From: Verrucomicrobiota bacterium
GTDB taxonomy: Bacteria; Verrucomicrobiota; Verrucomicrobiia; Opitutales; Opitutaceae
DNA: 16,342 nucleotides
Assembly (NCBI GenBank): GCA_023446865.1
Contig: JAEXPL010000451.1
Location: forward strand, 1-16,342
Direction: 5' to 3'
Below, piece after piece: positions 7,783-15,073 of the stretch (position 1 is its first letter; every line of letters begins with the position of its first letter). Under the pieces are notes generated by a model that was not told the origin of the DNA, did not search any database, and saw nothing but the letters and a program-made list of their open reading frames with translations. The position numbers and the translations under genes were made by a program.

Positions 7783-7809
7783 CCTTCGTTCTCTTCGTTG
7801 CCTTCTTTC
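7783..7809 (+). repeat. 9-bp imperfect tandem repeat, three copies
   Basis: The three units are CCTTCGTTC, TCTTCGTTG and CCTTCTTTC, end to end. The tract is pyrimidine-rich on the plus strand and lies just beyond the stop of the small minus-strand gene (7827). CCGGCGGT also occurs twice just before it (7757-7764 and 7775-7782). Confidence 0.55.
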
Positions 7810-7826
7810 GTCTCCGAATCGTGGGC

Positions 7827-8375
7827 TCACGCAGTCGCGAGCCGAATTTCGAACGCGCAGCGCGCGCCGCCCTGCAGCACCGACTCCTTCAGCTCACAGG
7901 TGGCCGCACGGCCGGAGACGACCGTGAAGGAGTGGGCGATCGCGCCCACCGAGCACCGGCACGCCGCTGCGGGCACCGTCGCCTTGCTCATCAGCGGGCA
8001 GGCGCAGTCGCCGTTGGTCTGGAACGCTACACGCACGAGCCCGCGCTCCTTATCGTGCTCCGTCTGTGCGCCCCAACGCTTCTGCATGTCGGCGAGGTAG
8101 CCGTCGAGGTTGCCGGCGAACTTCCCTGCGGACCCCTGGCTTGAGCAGAACCGCCCGACCTCCTCGACGATCGTTGCAAACGTCGCCGCGTCGACCTTCG
8201 CGGCCACGGTGCTTACCAGTTTCCCGTAGCGCTGTTTCGCGAAATTGATCCGCCAATCCTCCGGCGGAGGTGTGGCTGCGGCAGGAGCGGCCTCATCGGC
8301 GGCGAGCAGACTGGCGACGGTGCAGGAACACAGCCCGGCGGCGCAGGCTGATTTCAGGAAATCACGACGTTGCAT
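7827..8375 (-). CDS. small Tat-signal, cysteine-rich exported protein of unknown function
   Basis: The protein has 182 residues. The ATG at 8375 gives MQRRDFLKSACAAGLCSC, a twin-arginine-type signal (RRDFLK) followed by a short hydrophobic stretch; a longer frame back to 8438 only reads through a palindrome. A central helical region runs FAKQRYGKLVSTV to GRFCSSQGSAGKFAGNLDGYLADMQKRWG. The C-terminal half has several cysteines: CACP, CRCSVG, TCELKESVLQGGARCAFEIRL. The ending resembles the CEL-x-SVL-x-GG-x-x-C-x-F-x-I-x-L pattern of small V4R/ATC-hydrolase-like or DUF6144-like proteins. That resemblance is from memory and tentative. The Cys pairs could bind a metal or Fe-S cofactor, which would explain folding before Tat export. 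It lies 97 bp after the large hydrolase on the same strand, with a hairpin between. Confidence 0.75.
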   Translation of the reverse strand: MQRRDFLKSACAAGLCSCTVASLLAADEAAPAAATPPPEDWRINFAKQRYGKLVSTVAAKVDAATFATIVEEVGRFCSSQGSAGKFAGNLDGYLADMQKRWGAQTEHDKERGLVRVAFQTNGDCACPLMSKATVPAAACRCSVGAIAHSFTVVSGRAATCELKESVLQGGARCAFEIRLATA

Positions 8376-8391
8376 GATGCGAAGGATTCGG

Positions 8392-8431
8392 GGTTCGGGG
8401 TTGAGAGCGATCGTCCCATAAACCCCGAACC
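8392..8431 (-). terminator. inverted repeat between the hydrolase and the Tat-signal gene
   Basis: Arms GGTTCGGGGTT (8392-8402) and AACCCCGAACC (8421-8431) are perfect over 11 bp with an 18-base spacer. The structure lies 41 bases after the hydrolase stop and 16 bases before the next start. It could terminate hydrolase transcripts (no T-tract) or fold in the leader of the small gene. TTCGGGG is repeated in tandem at the left arm (8387-8400). Confidence 0.45.
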
Positions 8432-8472
8432 AACGCAAATCCCGTCAACCCCGTCCGCGACCACCGCGCCGC

Positions 8473-10767
8473 TCACGGCTGCGCGAGGAAGCGCTCGAGC
8501 GCTTCAGCCACTCTGGTGTCGGTTCGCCACTGGGCGCGCGGGCTGAACCGCGCGGCCCGGCCGAAGGAGAAGATCAGGCCCATCGGCAACGCCACGCGGT
8601 AGCGCCGCGCCGGATCGATCGCCGCCGGCGCCACCGCCGGCTGCAGCGCCACCCAGCCCTCGGTCGCCGGGTCCAGCGCCGCCAGCCGCTCCCGGATCGT
8701 GAGCAGCTCCGCCCCGCTCACCTCCAACACGTCGACCGTGTTCCCGTAGAGCAGCGACGCCACGTCCGCCACCCGCGTGGTGCCGGGCAGCACCGCCTGT
8801 TCGCCGAGCTCCGGCAGGCGACCAGCGACGGCGAAGTCCGCCCCCGTCGCGCGGCGCACGGCCTCGGCGAGGCGCAGGCCGAGCGCGGCGTGCCGCTCCG
8901 GCACCGTCGTGACGACCGGCGACTGCTCCCGGCCACCCACCCAGCGCCAGCGGCTGTCGAAACTGCGCGTGGCGACGAGCGTGCGCTCGGTCGCATGCGT
9001 CACCAAGAGATCCGCACCGATGAACAGCGGCGACGCCAGCGCCGGCACCGTTGCACCGGCGGCGTACCCGGCGGGCTCCGTCGAGGCCACCCAGAACACG
9101 AGCCGCTGCGGGGCGAGCGGGTTGAAGTGCACGAGACCGAGCGTGCGCGACGCCACCGGGAGCTCGACGCCGTCGTCGCAGACAATCCGTCCTCCGGCCA
9201 ACCGCACGGGCAGCCGGTCGGCGATGCGCGACACGACGGTGTTCTCGGCCGCGGTGCCGAGGAGCACGAGGTTGCACCGCGCGAGGTCGGCGTCGGTCAC
9301 CGCGGAGTCGGCCTTCACCGGCAAGCGGCCGAAGAGATTCTGGCGATGCGGCACGTTGTCGCGCGGGTCGGCCTCGCCGCCGTCGGTCGGCCAGATCGTG
9401 TTCGGACTCTTGCTCGCAGCCTCGGCGGCGGCGCGCAGCGCGGTGTTCGTCGCCGCGTTACCGCTGGTCCCATAGACGATGAGCAGCGGCGAGCCGTCGT
9501 ACACCTGGAGCGGCCCGCCCGGCGTGTGCAGGCGCGCGGGCGCCGGCGCGGCCTCGGCGAAACCGGGCGACGCGATGATCAGCTCGGCGGGCAGCGGCGC
9601 GGCCACCTCGTAGGGCACGGCGCCGTTGACGGAGATGCGCAGCGGTTGCGCACCGGCGAACGGCGACTCCGCCACGCGGAGGCGCAGCCGGGCGACGTTG
9701 TCGAGCTCGACATGGAGCGTGTTGCCCGCGCCCGCCGTGGCGACGAAGCGCGCCGGCCGGGGCGCGGCGCCCCACTCCGCGATCTCCGCCCACCAACTGC
9801 GCACAGCTGCGCCGTCGTAGGCGGTGAAATCGAGGTGTCGCACGGAGCGCGTATCCGGCCGCACCTGCTGCTCGGCCCACGCGGTCGAGCGAGCGTTGCC
9901 GGGGGCATTGTCCCACGCGGCGTGGCCGTAGCCGGTCGTCTCGTCGAAGATCACCTGCCCGCCGCGACGGCGCAGCTCGGCGAGCGGGCCGCGGGACACC
10001 ATGATCGGAACGACCGGATCGTCGTCGCTGTGCGTGGCGTAGATCGGGAACGTAAGGAGGTTCCCCACCGGTTCCTGCTGGACGTAGCCGCAGGTGATCT
10101 GACCGGAGGCGAAACGGTGCGGGAAGCGTGCGCCGAGCTTGAACGTCGCGCCGCCGCCCATGCTGCCGCCGGCGAGGCGGACGCGCGCGGTATCGATCCG
10201 CCAGTGGGCCTCGATGTAGTCGAGCACGTCCAGCACGTCGGCCTGGGAGAGGCCCACGTACCAACCGCCGCGGGCGCGGCCGAGCACGGCGACCTCGAAG
10301 AACCCGGGGTGATCGTGGAAGCCGGTGGAATGGTTGAGGTGGTCGCCGGTGTAGCCGTGCATGTACACTGCGAGCGGCGCCGGGTGCGCCGGATCGTAGT
10401 CGGTGGGGATGATGATCTTGAAGGGCTGGCCCGAGCCATCGGCCGGCGATTCGTAGGCCCACTCCTGCACCCCGCGCAGTTTCCCGAGCAGCTGCGGGTC
10501 GGCGGCGATGCGCCGCGTCCAGTCGTCGAGCCGCGCGATCTTCTCACGGGCGGCGGCGCTGTCGGCGCCCGAGCGCCCGACCGCCGTCTCGGCCTCGAAG
10601 CGGAGGAACTTCAACCAACCCCGGTAGGCGGCGAGTTCGGGCCGCGCGAGGGCGGACTCCTGGGCGGCGGTCGCGACGGCGAGCGACGGCGCGGCATTCT
10701 GGGGGACCGGTTGCGCGACGGCGCAAAGCGCCGCCAGCGCGGGGAGAAGCAGCAGGGGGATGCGCAT
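8473..10767 (-). CDS. secreted alpha/beta hydrolase (CE1/S9-like esterase) with a 5'-nucleotidase-C-like tail
   Basis: The protein has 764 residues. The ATG at 10767 gives a clean signal peptide (MRIPLLLLPALAALCAVAQ). An N-terminal helical region (about 30-100) precedes an alpha/beta hydrolase domain (about 105-310). That domain has PLAVYMHGYTGDH, the nucleophile elbow GGSMGGG (Ser about 202), SDDDPVVPI (catalytic Asp about 248-250) and GYGHAAW (His about 282). This is the pattern of secreted CE1/feruloyl-esterase-like and S9-type hydrolases. A middle region (PLLIVYGTSGNAATN onward) follows. The last roughly 140 residues (about 624-764; LGLRLAEAVRRATGADFAV, then LYGNTVDVLEVSGAELLTIRERL) resemble the 5'-nucleotidase C-terminal domain without its metallophosphatase partner. 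It starts 88 bp after the TonB-CTD gene, with a hairpin between, so it may be the operon's last large gene or a separate unit. An ester of plant polysaccharide is a plausible substrate, by inference. Confidence 0.82.
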   Translation of the reverse strand: MRIPLLLLPALAALCAVAQPVPQNAAPSLAVATAAQESALARPELAAYRGWLKFLRFEAETAVGRSGADSAAAREKIARLDDWTRRIAADPQLLGKLRGVQEWAYESPADGSGQPFKIIIPTDYDPAHPAPLAVYMHGYTGDHLNHSTGFHDHPGFFEVAVLGRARGGWYVGLSQADVLDVLDYIEAHWRIDTARVRLAGGSMGGGATFKLGARFPHRFASGQITCGYVQQEPVGNLLTFPIYATHSDDDPVVPIMVSRGPLAELRRRGGQVIFDETTGYGHAAWDNAPGNARSTAWAEQQVRPDTRSVRHLDFTAYDGAAVRSWWAEIAEWGAAPRPARFVATAGAGNTLHVELDNVARLRLRVAESPFAGAQPLRISVNGAVPYEVAAPLPAELIIASPGFAEAAPAPARLHTPGGPLQVYDGSPLLIVYGTSGNAATNTALRAAAEAASKSPNTIWPTDGGEADPRDNVPHRQNLFGRLPVKADSAVTDADLARCNLVLLGTAAENTVVSRIADRLPVRLAGGRIVCDDGVELPVASRTLGLVHFNPLAPQRLVFWVASTEPAGYAAGATVPALASPLFIGADLLVTHATERTLVATRSFDSRWRWVGGREQSPVVTTVPERHAALGLRLAEAVRRATGADFAVAGRLPELGEQAVLPGTTRVADVASLLYGNTVDVLEVSGAELLTIRERLAALDPATEGWVALQPAVAPAAIDPARRYRVALPMGLIFSFGRAARFSPRAQWRTDTRVAEALERFLAQP

Positions 10768-10779
10768 GGCCCAAACAGC

Positions 10780-10806
10780 TTGCCCGGCCCTTGGGGGACC
10801 GGGCAA
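10780..10806 (-). terminator. hairpin between the TonB operon and the hydrolase gene
   Basis: Arms TTGCCCGG (10780-10787) and CCGGGCAA (10799-10806) are perfect. The interior can add three more GC pairs with one bulge. On the minus strand it lies 49 bases after the operon's stop (10856) and ends 12 bases before the hydrolase ATG. It is followed by GCTGTTTGGG, only a weak T-rich run. It could act as a partial terminator or control translation of the hydrolase. Confidence 0.45.
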
Positions 10807-10855
10807 ACCTTCTGTCACAGCTCGCCGTCTGGCGGGGATCGGCCCGCCCGAGGTC

Positions 10856-12061
10856 TCAGCGGACGTAGTCGGCGAGCATCAGCGGGGCGACGCTTTCAAC
10901 CGGCTTGCCCTCCTTGAGCGCCGGATTGTAGCGAAACTTCCGGACGGCGGCGTCGACGTAGGGGGTGGTCGCGACGGCTCGATCCGGCGCGGCGGAGACC
11001 TCCTTCACCGTGCCATCGACGGCGATCGTCACATAGAGCGGGCGCTCCAGCTGGTCCGCCGGCACCTGGGCCTTGAAGTCGGCCGGCACACCGATCTTGA
11101 GCGGCGTCGGCGGCAAGGTCTCCTTCGGGTGAGCTGTGACGTAACAGACTACCAGGTACCGGAGTGCGTCGTCGGCCGTGAGGTCGACGCGTTGCTCGGA
11201 GAGGTTGGTGGCGAGCTCCTGGCCGTCGGCATAGACATGCACGTCGACCCGGCCGAGGATGAAGCCCGGGGGCAGGCCCGCCTGCGTCATCGAGACGCGC
11301 CGGGGTTTGGGCCCGAGGTCGCGCAGCGGTTCGACATGGACCTTGTACTGAGGCTTCTCCCGCGCGTCGGAGCGGAACTCCGTGACCAAAAGGGCGTAGG
11401 CCTGGCGGGGCGCGCGCGGCGCGGCAATCTCGCAGGAGACCTCGATGGCGGTGGCCGTGCCATCGTTGGGCCCGAAGCTGTGCACGGAGTTGCGGAGCCG
11501 GCTGCCGGCGTCGGCGACGTTGCTCAGTTCGGTGTTGCGCTGGGCGGCCAGCTGCTGCGCGCCCTGCAGGGCATACGACCCGGCGACCGACTGCCAGCTT
11601 TGGGCGAACTCCAGATTGTTGATGGCACGATGCATGGTCTCCTCGCTGTGGCCGATCATGCTATCCATGAGGATCTGCATGCGATCGGCCGCCCAGCGGT
11701 CGCCGGTAGGCGCCGCCTTCACCGCGGTGGTGCGGAGATGGTCGACCTGCGCGACCAGGTTGCTGAGCTTCAGGCTCGGCTCGATGCGCACGGAGTTCAC
11801 GTCCTTGCGGGGCAGCGCCCGGGTCTTGCCGTCCGCCACGACGGTCAGGGTGTCGGCGTTGGCCGCGACGAGTTCGCGGAAGGCATCGCCGTCCTTGATC
11901 ATCAGGGTGGAGCCGACAAAGAGGGCATGATCCTTCGGCGGAGCCTCGGCCTCGGGCGCGGCGAGGGCCGAGACCGAGAACAGCACGGGGAGAAGAACGA
12001 AAAACGGCAGGCGGGTGCCGGCACGCCGCGGGGCGGCTTCAGTCATGGGTCGTGTTTTCAT
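10856..12061 (-). CDS. secreted protein with a TonB-like C-terminal domain
   Basis: The protein has 401 residues from the ATG at 12061. An ATG at 12046, giving an 8-bp overlap (ATGACTGA) with the preceding gene's stop, is equally plausible; both leave a signal peptide (LPFFVLLPVLFSVSALAA). The N-terminal third (ALFVGSTLMIKDGDAFRELV to KTRALPRKDVNSVRIE) is of unknown fold. A predicted helical stretch and a beta-rich middle follow. The last about 62 residues (PLYVTIAVDGTVKEVSAAP ... VDAAVRKFRYNPALKEGKPV) match the TonB C-terminal fold, which contacts outer-membrane receptors. Unlike TonB it has no proline-rich linker, and its only hydrophobic segment looks like a cleavable signal. A free periplasmic TonB-CTD protein is therefore likely. 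Translational coupling to the TPR gene places it in the TonB operon. Its exact role is unknown. Confidence 0.85.
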   Translation of the reverse strand: MKTRPMTEAAPRRAGTRLPFFVLLPVLFSVSALAAPEAEAPPKDHALFVGSTLMIKDGDAFRELVAANADTLTVVADGKTRALPRKDVNSVRIEPSLKLSNLVAQVDHLRTTAVKAAPTGDRWAADRMQILMDSMIGHSEETMHRAINNLEFAQSWQSVAGSYALQGAQQLAAQRNTELSNVADAGSRLRNSVHSFGPNDGTATAIEVSCEIAAPRAPRQAYALLVTEFRSDAREKPQYKVHVEPLRDLGPKPRRVSMTQAGLPPGFILGRVDVHVYADGQELATNLSEQRVDLTADDALRYLVVCYVTAHPKETLPPTPLKIGVPADFKAQVPADQLERPLYVTIAVDGTVKEVSAAPDRAVATTPYVDAAVRKFRYNPALKEGKPVESVAPLMLADYVR

Positions 12062-13403
12062 CGGAAGAGGCGATTGCTTTGATCTTGGCGAGGTACTGCT
12101 GGATGGCGGGCGAGCGCTGCAGCGCGAGCGCCTGCTCCAGGTGTTCGATACAGGGAGGGAAATGCCGCGCGCGCAGCGCGAGGTCGGCCAGTTCGAGATG
12201 GGCCTGGTAGGCGCTCTCCGGCCGGCGCACGGCGGCGGCGAGCATCTGCTCGGCAGCCACCACGGAGTCGGATTCCTTCAGCACCTGGCCGAGCCGGAGC
12301 AGCAGCTGACCGTCGAGCGGGCGCTGGGCCAGCGCCTCCTCGAGGTCGCGCCGCGCCGGGGCCCAGTCCTTCTGCGCCACGGCCAGCTCGGCCCGGGCCT
12401 GCAGGAACGACACGCGCGTCTCGGCGGGCAACGCCTTCTCCACGGCAGCCAGCAGCTCGGCCGCCGCCGCGGGCTGCCCCTCCTCGGCGAGCATGCGCGC
12501 CATGACGATCAGACGTTTCGCCCCGGCCTCGGAACCCCGCTTGAGCGCCTCGCGATAGGCGGCCAGCGCCTCGGGGTTGAAGTGCTGCTGCGCGTAAAGG
12601 TCGCCGAGCCCCAGCACCATCTCGTCGTTGGCCACCTGTAGCGCCCGCGCGGACTCGAGCACGACGATCGCCTCCAGGCGACGGTCCTGGGAGATGAGCA
12701 GGCCGGCATAGTGCTGCCAATGCCGCGGCTCTCGCGGCTGGAGCTTCACCAGCTGCCGCGCCAACGGCTCCGCCCGACCGTACTGCTTCGACTCGATGTA
12801 GAGGCCGCACAGTCCGTCCAGCCAGTCGGGGTTGTCCGGCGCGACCGACAGCGCGCGCAGATACACGATCTCCGCCGCCACACCGTTGCCGGCCCGCTGC
12901 AGCGCGAAGGCGAGCATGCCCAGCGTGTCGGAGGTGTTGTCGCCCAACTCCGTCGCGCGCCGCAGACACTCCACCGCTTGGTCGTACCGGCCCTCGCCAT
13001 AGTGGACCACGCCGAGGTTCGCCCAGGCGCGCAAGTACTCCGGGAACTGCTCGACGGCGCGCCGGTAGTGCGCCTCGGCGAGGTCGCGCCGGCCGGCGTT
13101 GTACTGGGCGTTGCCGAGCACGAACTCGAAGGCGGGGCTGGGCCGCTCCTTGCCCGCCATCATCTGCTGCAGCAGCTGCATCGCGAACTCCGGCTGGACG
13201 GCCAGCATCGCCACCACCTTCTCGTAGAGGGCGTACTCGCCGGCCGTCATCTCCGGCTCGCGGTTGCGCAGGAACTGCGCGGACTGGTTGATGATCCGGT
13301 TGAGGTCCTCCTTGGTCGCCGGGCGTTTGGCCCAACCGACGACCGGCGCGACAAGCACCATCCCGGCGAGGGCCGCGGGCAACAGTTTACGGGTATGACA
13401 CAT
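12039..13403 (-). CDS. secreted TPR protein of the TonB2-type operon
   Basis: The protein has 454 residues, with a signal peptide (RKLLPAALAGMVLVAPVVGWAK). The rest is a near-continuous series of tetratricopeptide repeats, for example AEAHYRRAVEQFPEYLRAWANLGVVHYGEGRYDQ, AEIVYLRALSVAPDNPDWLDGL, ALAAYREALKRG and RRDLEEALAQRPLDGQLLLRLGQ (shown in fragments). It begins 12 bp after the tonB stop, with a weak AGAAAG sequence upstream. Its place directly after tonB matches the TPR gene that closes the Vibrio TonB2 cluster (VC1543-like). It should therefore act as a periplasmic accessory or scaffold of this TonB system. That role follows from gene order; the sequence itself shows only a protein-binding superhelix. 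Confidence 0.9.
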   Translation of the reverse strand: MCHTRKLLPAALAGMVLVAPVVGWAKRPATKEDLNRIINQSAQFLRNREPEMTAGEYALYEKVVAMLAVQPEFAMQLLQQMMAGKERPSPAFEFVLGNAQYNAGRRDLAEAHYRRAVEQFPEYLRAWANLGVVHYGEGRYDQAVECLRRATELGDNTSDTLGMLAFALQRAGNGVAAEIVYLRALSVAPDNPDWLDGLCGLYIESKQYGRAEPLARQLVKLQPREPRHWQHYAGLLISQDRRLEAIVVLESARALQVANDEMVLGLGDLYAQQHFNPEALAAYREALKRGSEAGAKRLIVMARMLAEEGQPAAAAELLAAVEKALPAETRVSFLQARAELAVAQKDWAPARRDLEEALAQRPLDGQLLLRLGQVLKESDSVVAAEQMLAAAVRRPESAYQAHLELADLALRARHFPPCIEHLEQALALQRSPAIQQYLAKIKAIASSDENTTHD

Positions 13404-13415
13404 GGATACGGCTTT

Positions 13416-14159
13416 CTAGTAGGCTTCGAAACTGGATCCGCTGGTGACGCGCACCGTGACGGCCTGCTCCACCCAGCAGCGGACCTTGCGGCCCTTGCGG
13501 ACGGCCGGGCTGAACCGCCACTCGTGGATCATCGCGATGATCGTCTCGTCGAACTCGCGGTCCTGGGAGCTGTCGACCAACCGCACGTCGCCCACCGTGC
13601 CGTCGATGTTGACCACGAGCAGCATGGTCACACGGGGGGTGGCCATGTTGCGGACCTTCACGTAATTTATCGCCGGATTCACCCGCTGCAGCACCATGGG
13701 GCGCTGGTCGACATCGGCGCGGTCGAAGATCCGGCGCTTCTCGAGCTCCCCGTCCTCCTGCACCGGCCGCACCGCGGCGTGCGCCAGGTCGAACCGCGCC
13801 ACGACGGAGGGCCGCGCCACCGGGGGCGGCGCGTCGGTGGCGAGCAGCGGAATCTCCAGGGTCCGGATATGCACCGGGCTGGTGCTGGCGGCGATCTCGA
13901 GCTGGATCGGGCTGGCGAACGGCACCGCGGTCACCGGGGTCGGCGCGCTCGGCGGCGGCGGCACGTCGACCACGAACGCCGCCTGCCGCGCGACATGGAT
14001 CTCCGGCTCGGGCTCGTCGCCACCGGTCGTGCGCGACAACGAGAGCACCGCGAAGATCAGGCCGGCACAGACGAGTCCCCCCAGCGCGCCCGCCGCCCGC
14101 CCGCCCCAGGTGGTGGGCGGGAACATCTCGGGCAAAGGGCCTGCGGGCTCGCGGTGCAT
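13416..14159 (-). CDS. tonB: energy transducer TonB (TonB2-like)
   Basis: The protein has 247 residues. A short cytoplasmic N-terminus precedes one membrane helix (about 22-42, AAGALGGLVCAGLIFAVLSL). A Pro/Ala-rich periplasmic linker follows (VDVPPPPSAPTPV, DAPPPVARPSV). A C-terminal TonB domain (about 150-240) contains RVTMLLVVNIDGTVGDVRLV and IAMIHEWRFSPAVRKGRKV. TonB carries energy from the ExbB/ExbD proton channel across the periplasm to outer-membrane receptors. The membrane helix contains no histidine, whereas E. coli TonB depends on His20 in its helix. The gene follows exbD after 7 bp and precedes the TPR gene by 12 bp. The start has no clear Shine-Dalgarno sequence, so coupling to exbD translation is likely. 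Confidence 0.92.
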   Translation of the reverse strand: MHREPAGPLPEMFPPTTWGGRAAGALGGLVCAGLIFAVLSLSRTTGGDEPEPEIHVARQAAFVVDVPPPPSAPTPVTAVPFASPIQLEIAASTSPVHIRTLEIPLLATDAPPPVARPSVVARFDLAHAAVRPVQEDGELEKRRIFDRADVDQRPMVLQRVNPAINYVKVRNMATPRVTMLLVVNIDGTVGDVRLVDSSQDREFDETIIAMIHEWRFSPAVRKGRKVRCWVEQAVTVRVTSGSSFEAY

Positions 14160-14166
14160 GGGTGGC

Positions 14167-14580
14167 TCAGGGCTGTTCGGAACGTGCGGTGGCGAACTGG
14201 ACGTTGGGGATTCCCGCCTTCTTCCCCTCGGCGTACACGCGCGCGAACATCCCGTGGCTCGTGCGCCGGTCGGCCTGGATGATCAACGCCTGGTCCTGGG
14301 TGAACGCCGCCTGCTTCACCAGCGGCGCCACCTGCTCGAGCTGGATCTCCTGACCGTCGAAGAAGATCCGGTCCTCGGCGGTGATCGCGATCAGGAGGAA
14401 GTTCCGGTCCGCCACCTCGCCGCCGCTCACATCGGGCCGCTCGACCTCCACGCCCGGCGCGGCGACGAACACGCTGCTCACCATCAGGAAGATCACGAGC
14501 ACGAGCATGCAGTCGACCATCGGAACGACGTCGACATGCACGCTCTCGTAGTGCCGGCCCTGTCCGTGTCGGCGCGCCAT
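14167..14580 (-). CDS. exbD: biopolymer transport protein ExbD
   Basis: The protein has 137 residues, the usual ExbD/TolR size. A basic N-terminus (MARRHGQGRHYESVHVD) leads into a single membrane helix (about 18-42, VVPMVDCMLVLVIFLMVSSVF). The helix carries the conserved proton-pathway Asp23 in VPMVD, equivalent to Asp25 of E. coli ExbD. The periplasmic domain (GVEVERPDVSGGEV, then LLIAITAEDRIFFDGQEI and ALIIQADRRTSHGMFARVYAEGKKAG) is typical. A good ribosome binding site (GGAGGG, 14594-14589) precedes the ATG by 8 bases, and the gene starts 1 bp after the exbB stop. It forms the proton channel with the ExbB proteins. Confidence 0.96.
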   Translation of the reverse strand: MARRHGQGRHYESVHVDVVPMVDCMLVLVIFLMVSSVFVAAPGVEVERPDVSGGEVADRNFLLIAITAEDRIFFDGQEIQLEQVAPLVKQAAFTQDQALIIQADRRTSHGMFARVYAEGKKAGIPNVQFATARSEQP

Positions 14581-14581
14581 G

Positions 14582-15073
14582 TCAGGATCCCTCCCGGGCG
14601 CGGGCCTCGATCTGCACGAGGTCCTGCAATCCCTTTTGGACGAGACGGTGGGCGTAGTAGAGGAACAACACCGCCGGAATCGCCACCGCCAGCCCGGCCT
14701 CGGTGTTGAGCAGCGCCTCGGAGATGCCGCTCGCCAAGCCCTCGACGGACCGCTCGCTGCGGCCGGCGAGATGCTCGTAAGTCCGGATCCTGCCCGCCAC
14801 CGTGCCGAGCAGCCCGAGCAGCGGCGCCGCCGCGATCATCGCGCCGATCACGAGGCGCTGGCGCCGGAACAGCTCCTGGAGTTCCTCCTGCCACCGGCGG
14901 AGCGTGGACACGTGGCCCGGCGCGACCGCGCCGATCCCGGCGAGGTTGCGCCGCGCCCGCCACACCTCCAGCAACAGGCCGCAGCAGCGCGCATAGAGCA
15001 CGACGGCGAGCGCGAGGTTGGCGAGCAGCACCGGCCCGCCCTCGGTCACCAGCTTGTCCGGGGCGAAGGTCAT
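14582..15073 (-). CDS. exbB: short MotA/TolQ/ExbB proton channel protein (ExbB2-like)
   Basis: The protein has 163 residues. The start is the ATG at 15073, which overlaps the upstream gene's stop in ATGA and has a strong GAGGAGG (15090-15084) 10 bases before it. The same open frame runs back to 15841, but only as Arg/Gly-rich shadow of the upstream gene. Three membrane segments are visible (about 15-37, 75-98, 125-147). The family core is AAAPLLGLLGTVAGRI (Thr91) and LLNTEAGLAVAIPAV (Thr124), which line the proton path in ExbB. It lacks the N-terminal extension of its neighbour and has the size of Vibrio ExbB2. Together with ExbD it should form the proton-driven motor for TonB. Confidence 0.95.
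   Translation of the reverse strand: MTFAPDKLVTEGGPVLLANLALAVVLYARCCGLLLEVWRARRNLAGIGAVAPGHVSTLRRWQEELQELFRRQRLVIGAMIAAAPLLGLLGTVAGRIRTYEHLAGRSERSVEGLASGISEALLNTEAGLAVAIPAVLFLYYAHRLVQKGLQDLVQIEARAREGS

Larger units (their letters stand above)
7277..7826. other. 550-bp palindrome-rich intergenic region between convergent genes
   Basis: This region lies between the 3' ends of the Sel1 gene (plus strand) and the small Tat-signal gene (minus strand). I see no credible gene: the open frames crossing it (7171-7677, 7385-7570 and 7635-8144 on the plus strand) have no family features. It holds at least five hairpins, among them two inverted pairs, and a 9-bp tandem repeat, all listed separately. The position between convergent genes is typical of REP/BIME elements and of bidirectional terminators. 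Confidence 0.7.

Noticed and set aside
8890..10917. Plus-strand open frame of 675 codons opposite the hydrolase
   Set aside because: Arg/Gly-rich shadow; the minus frame carries GGSMGGG and a signal peptide.
10760..12082. Plus-strand open frame of 440 codons opposite the TonB-CTD gene
   Set aside because: No family features; the minus frame fits the operon and has a TonB-like ending.
12711..14282. Plus-strand open frame of 523 codons opposite the TPR and tonB genes
   Set aside because: It spans two well-supported minus-strand genes and is His/Arg-rich shadow.
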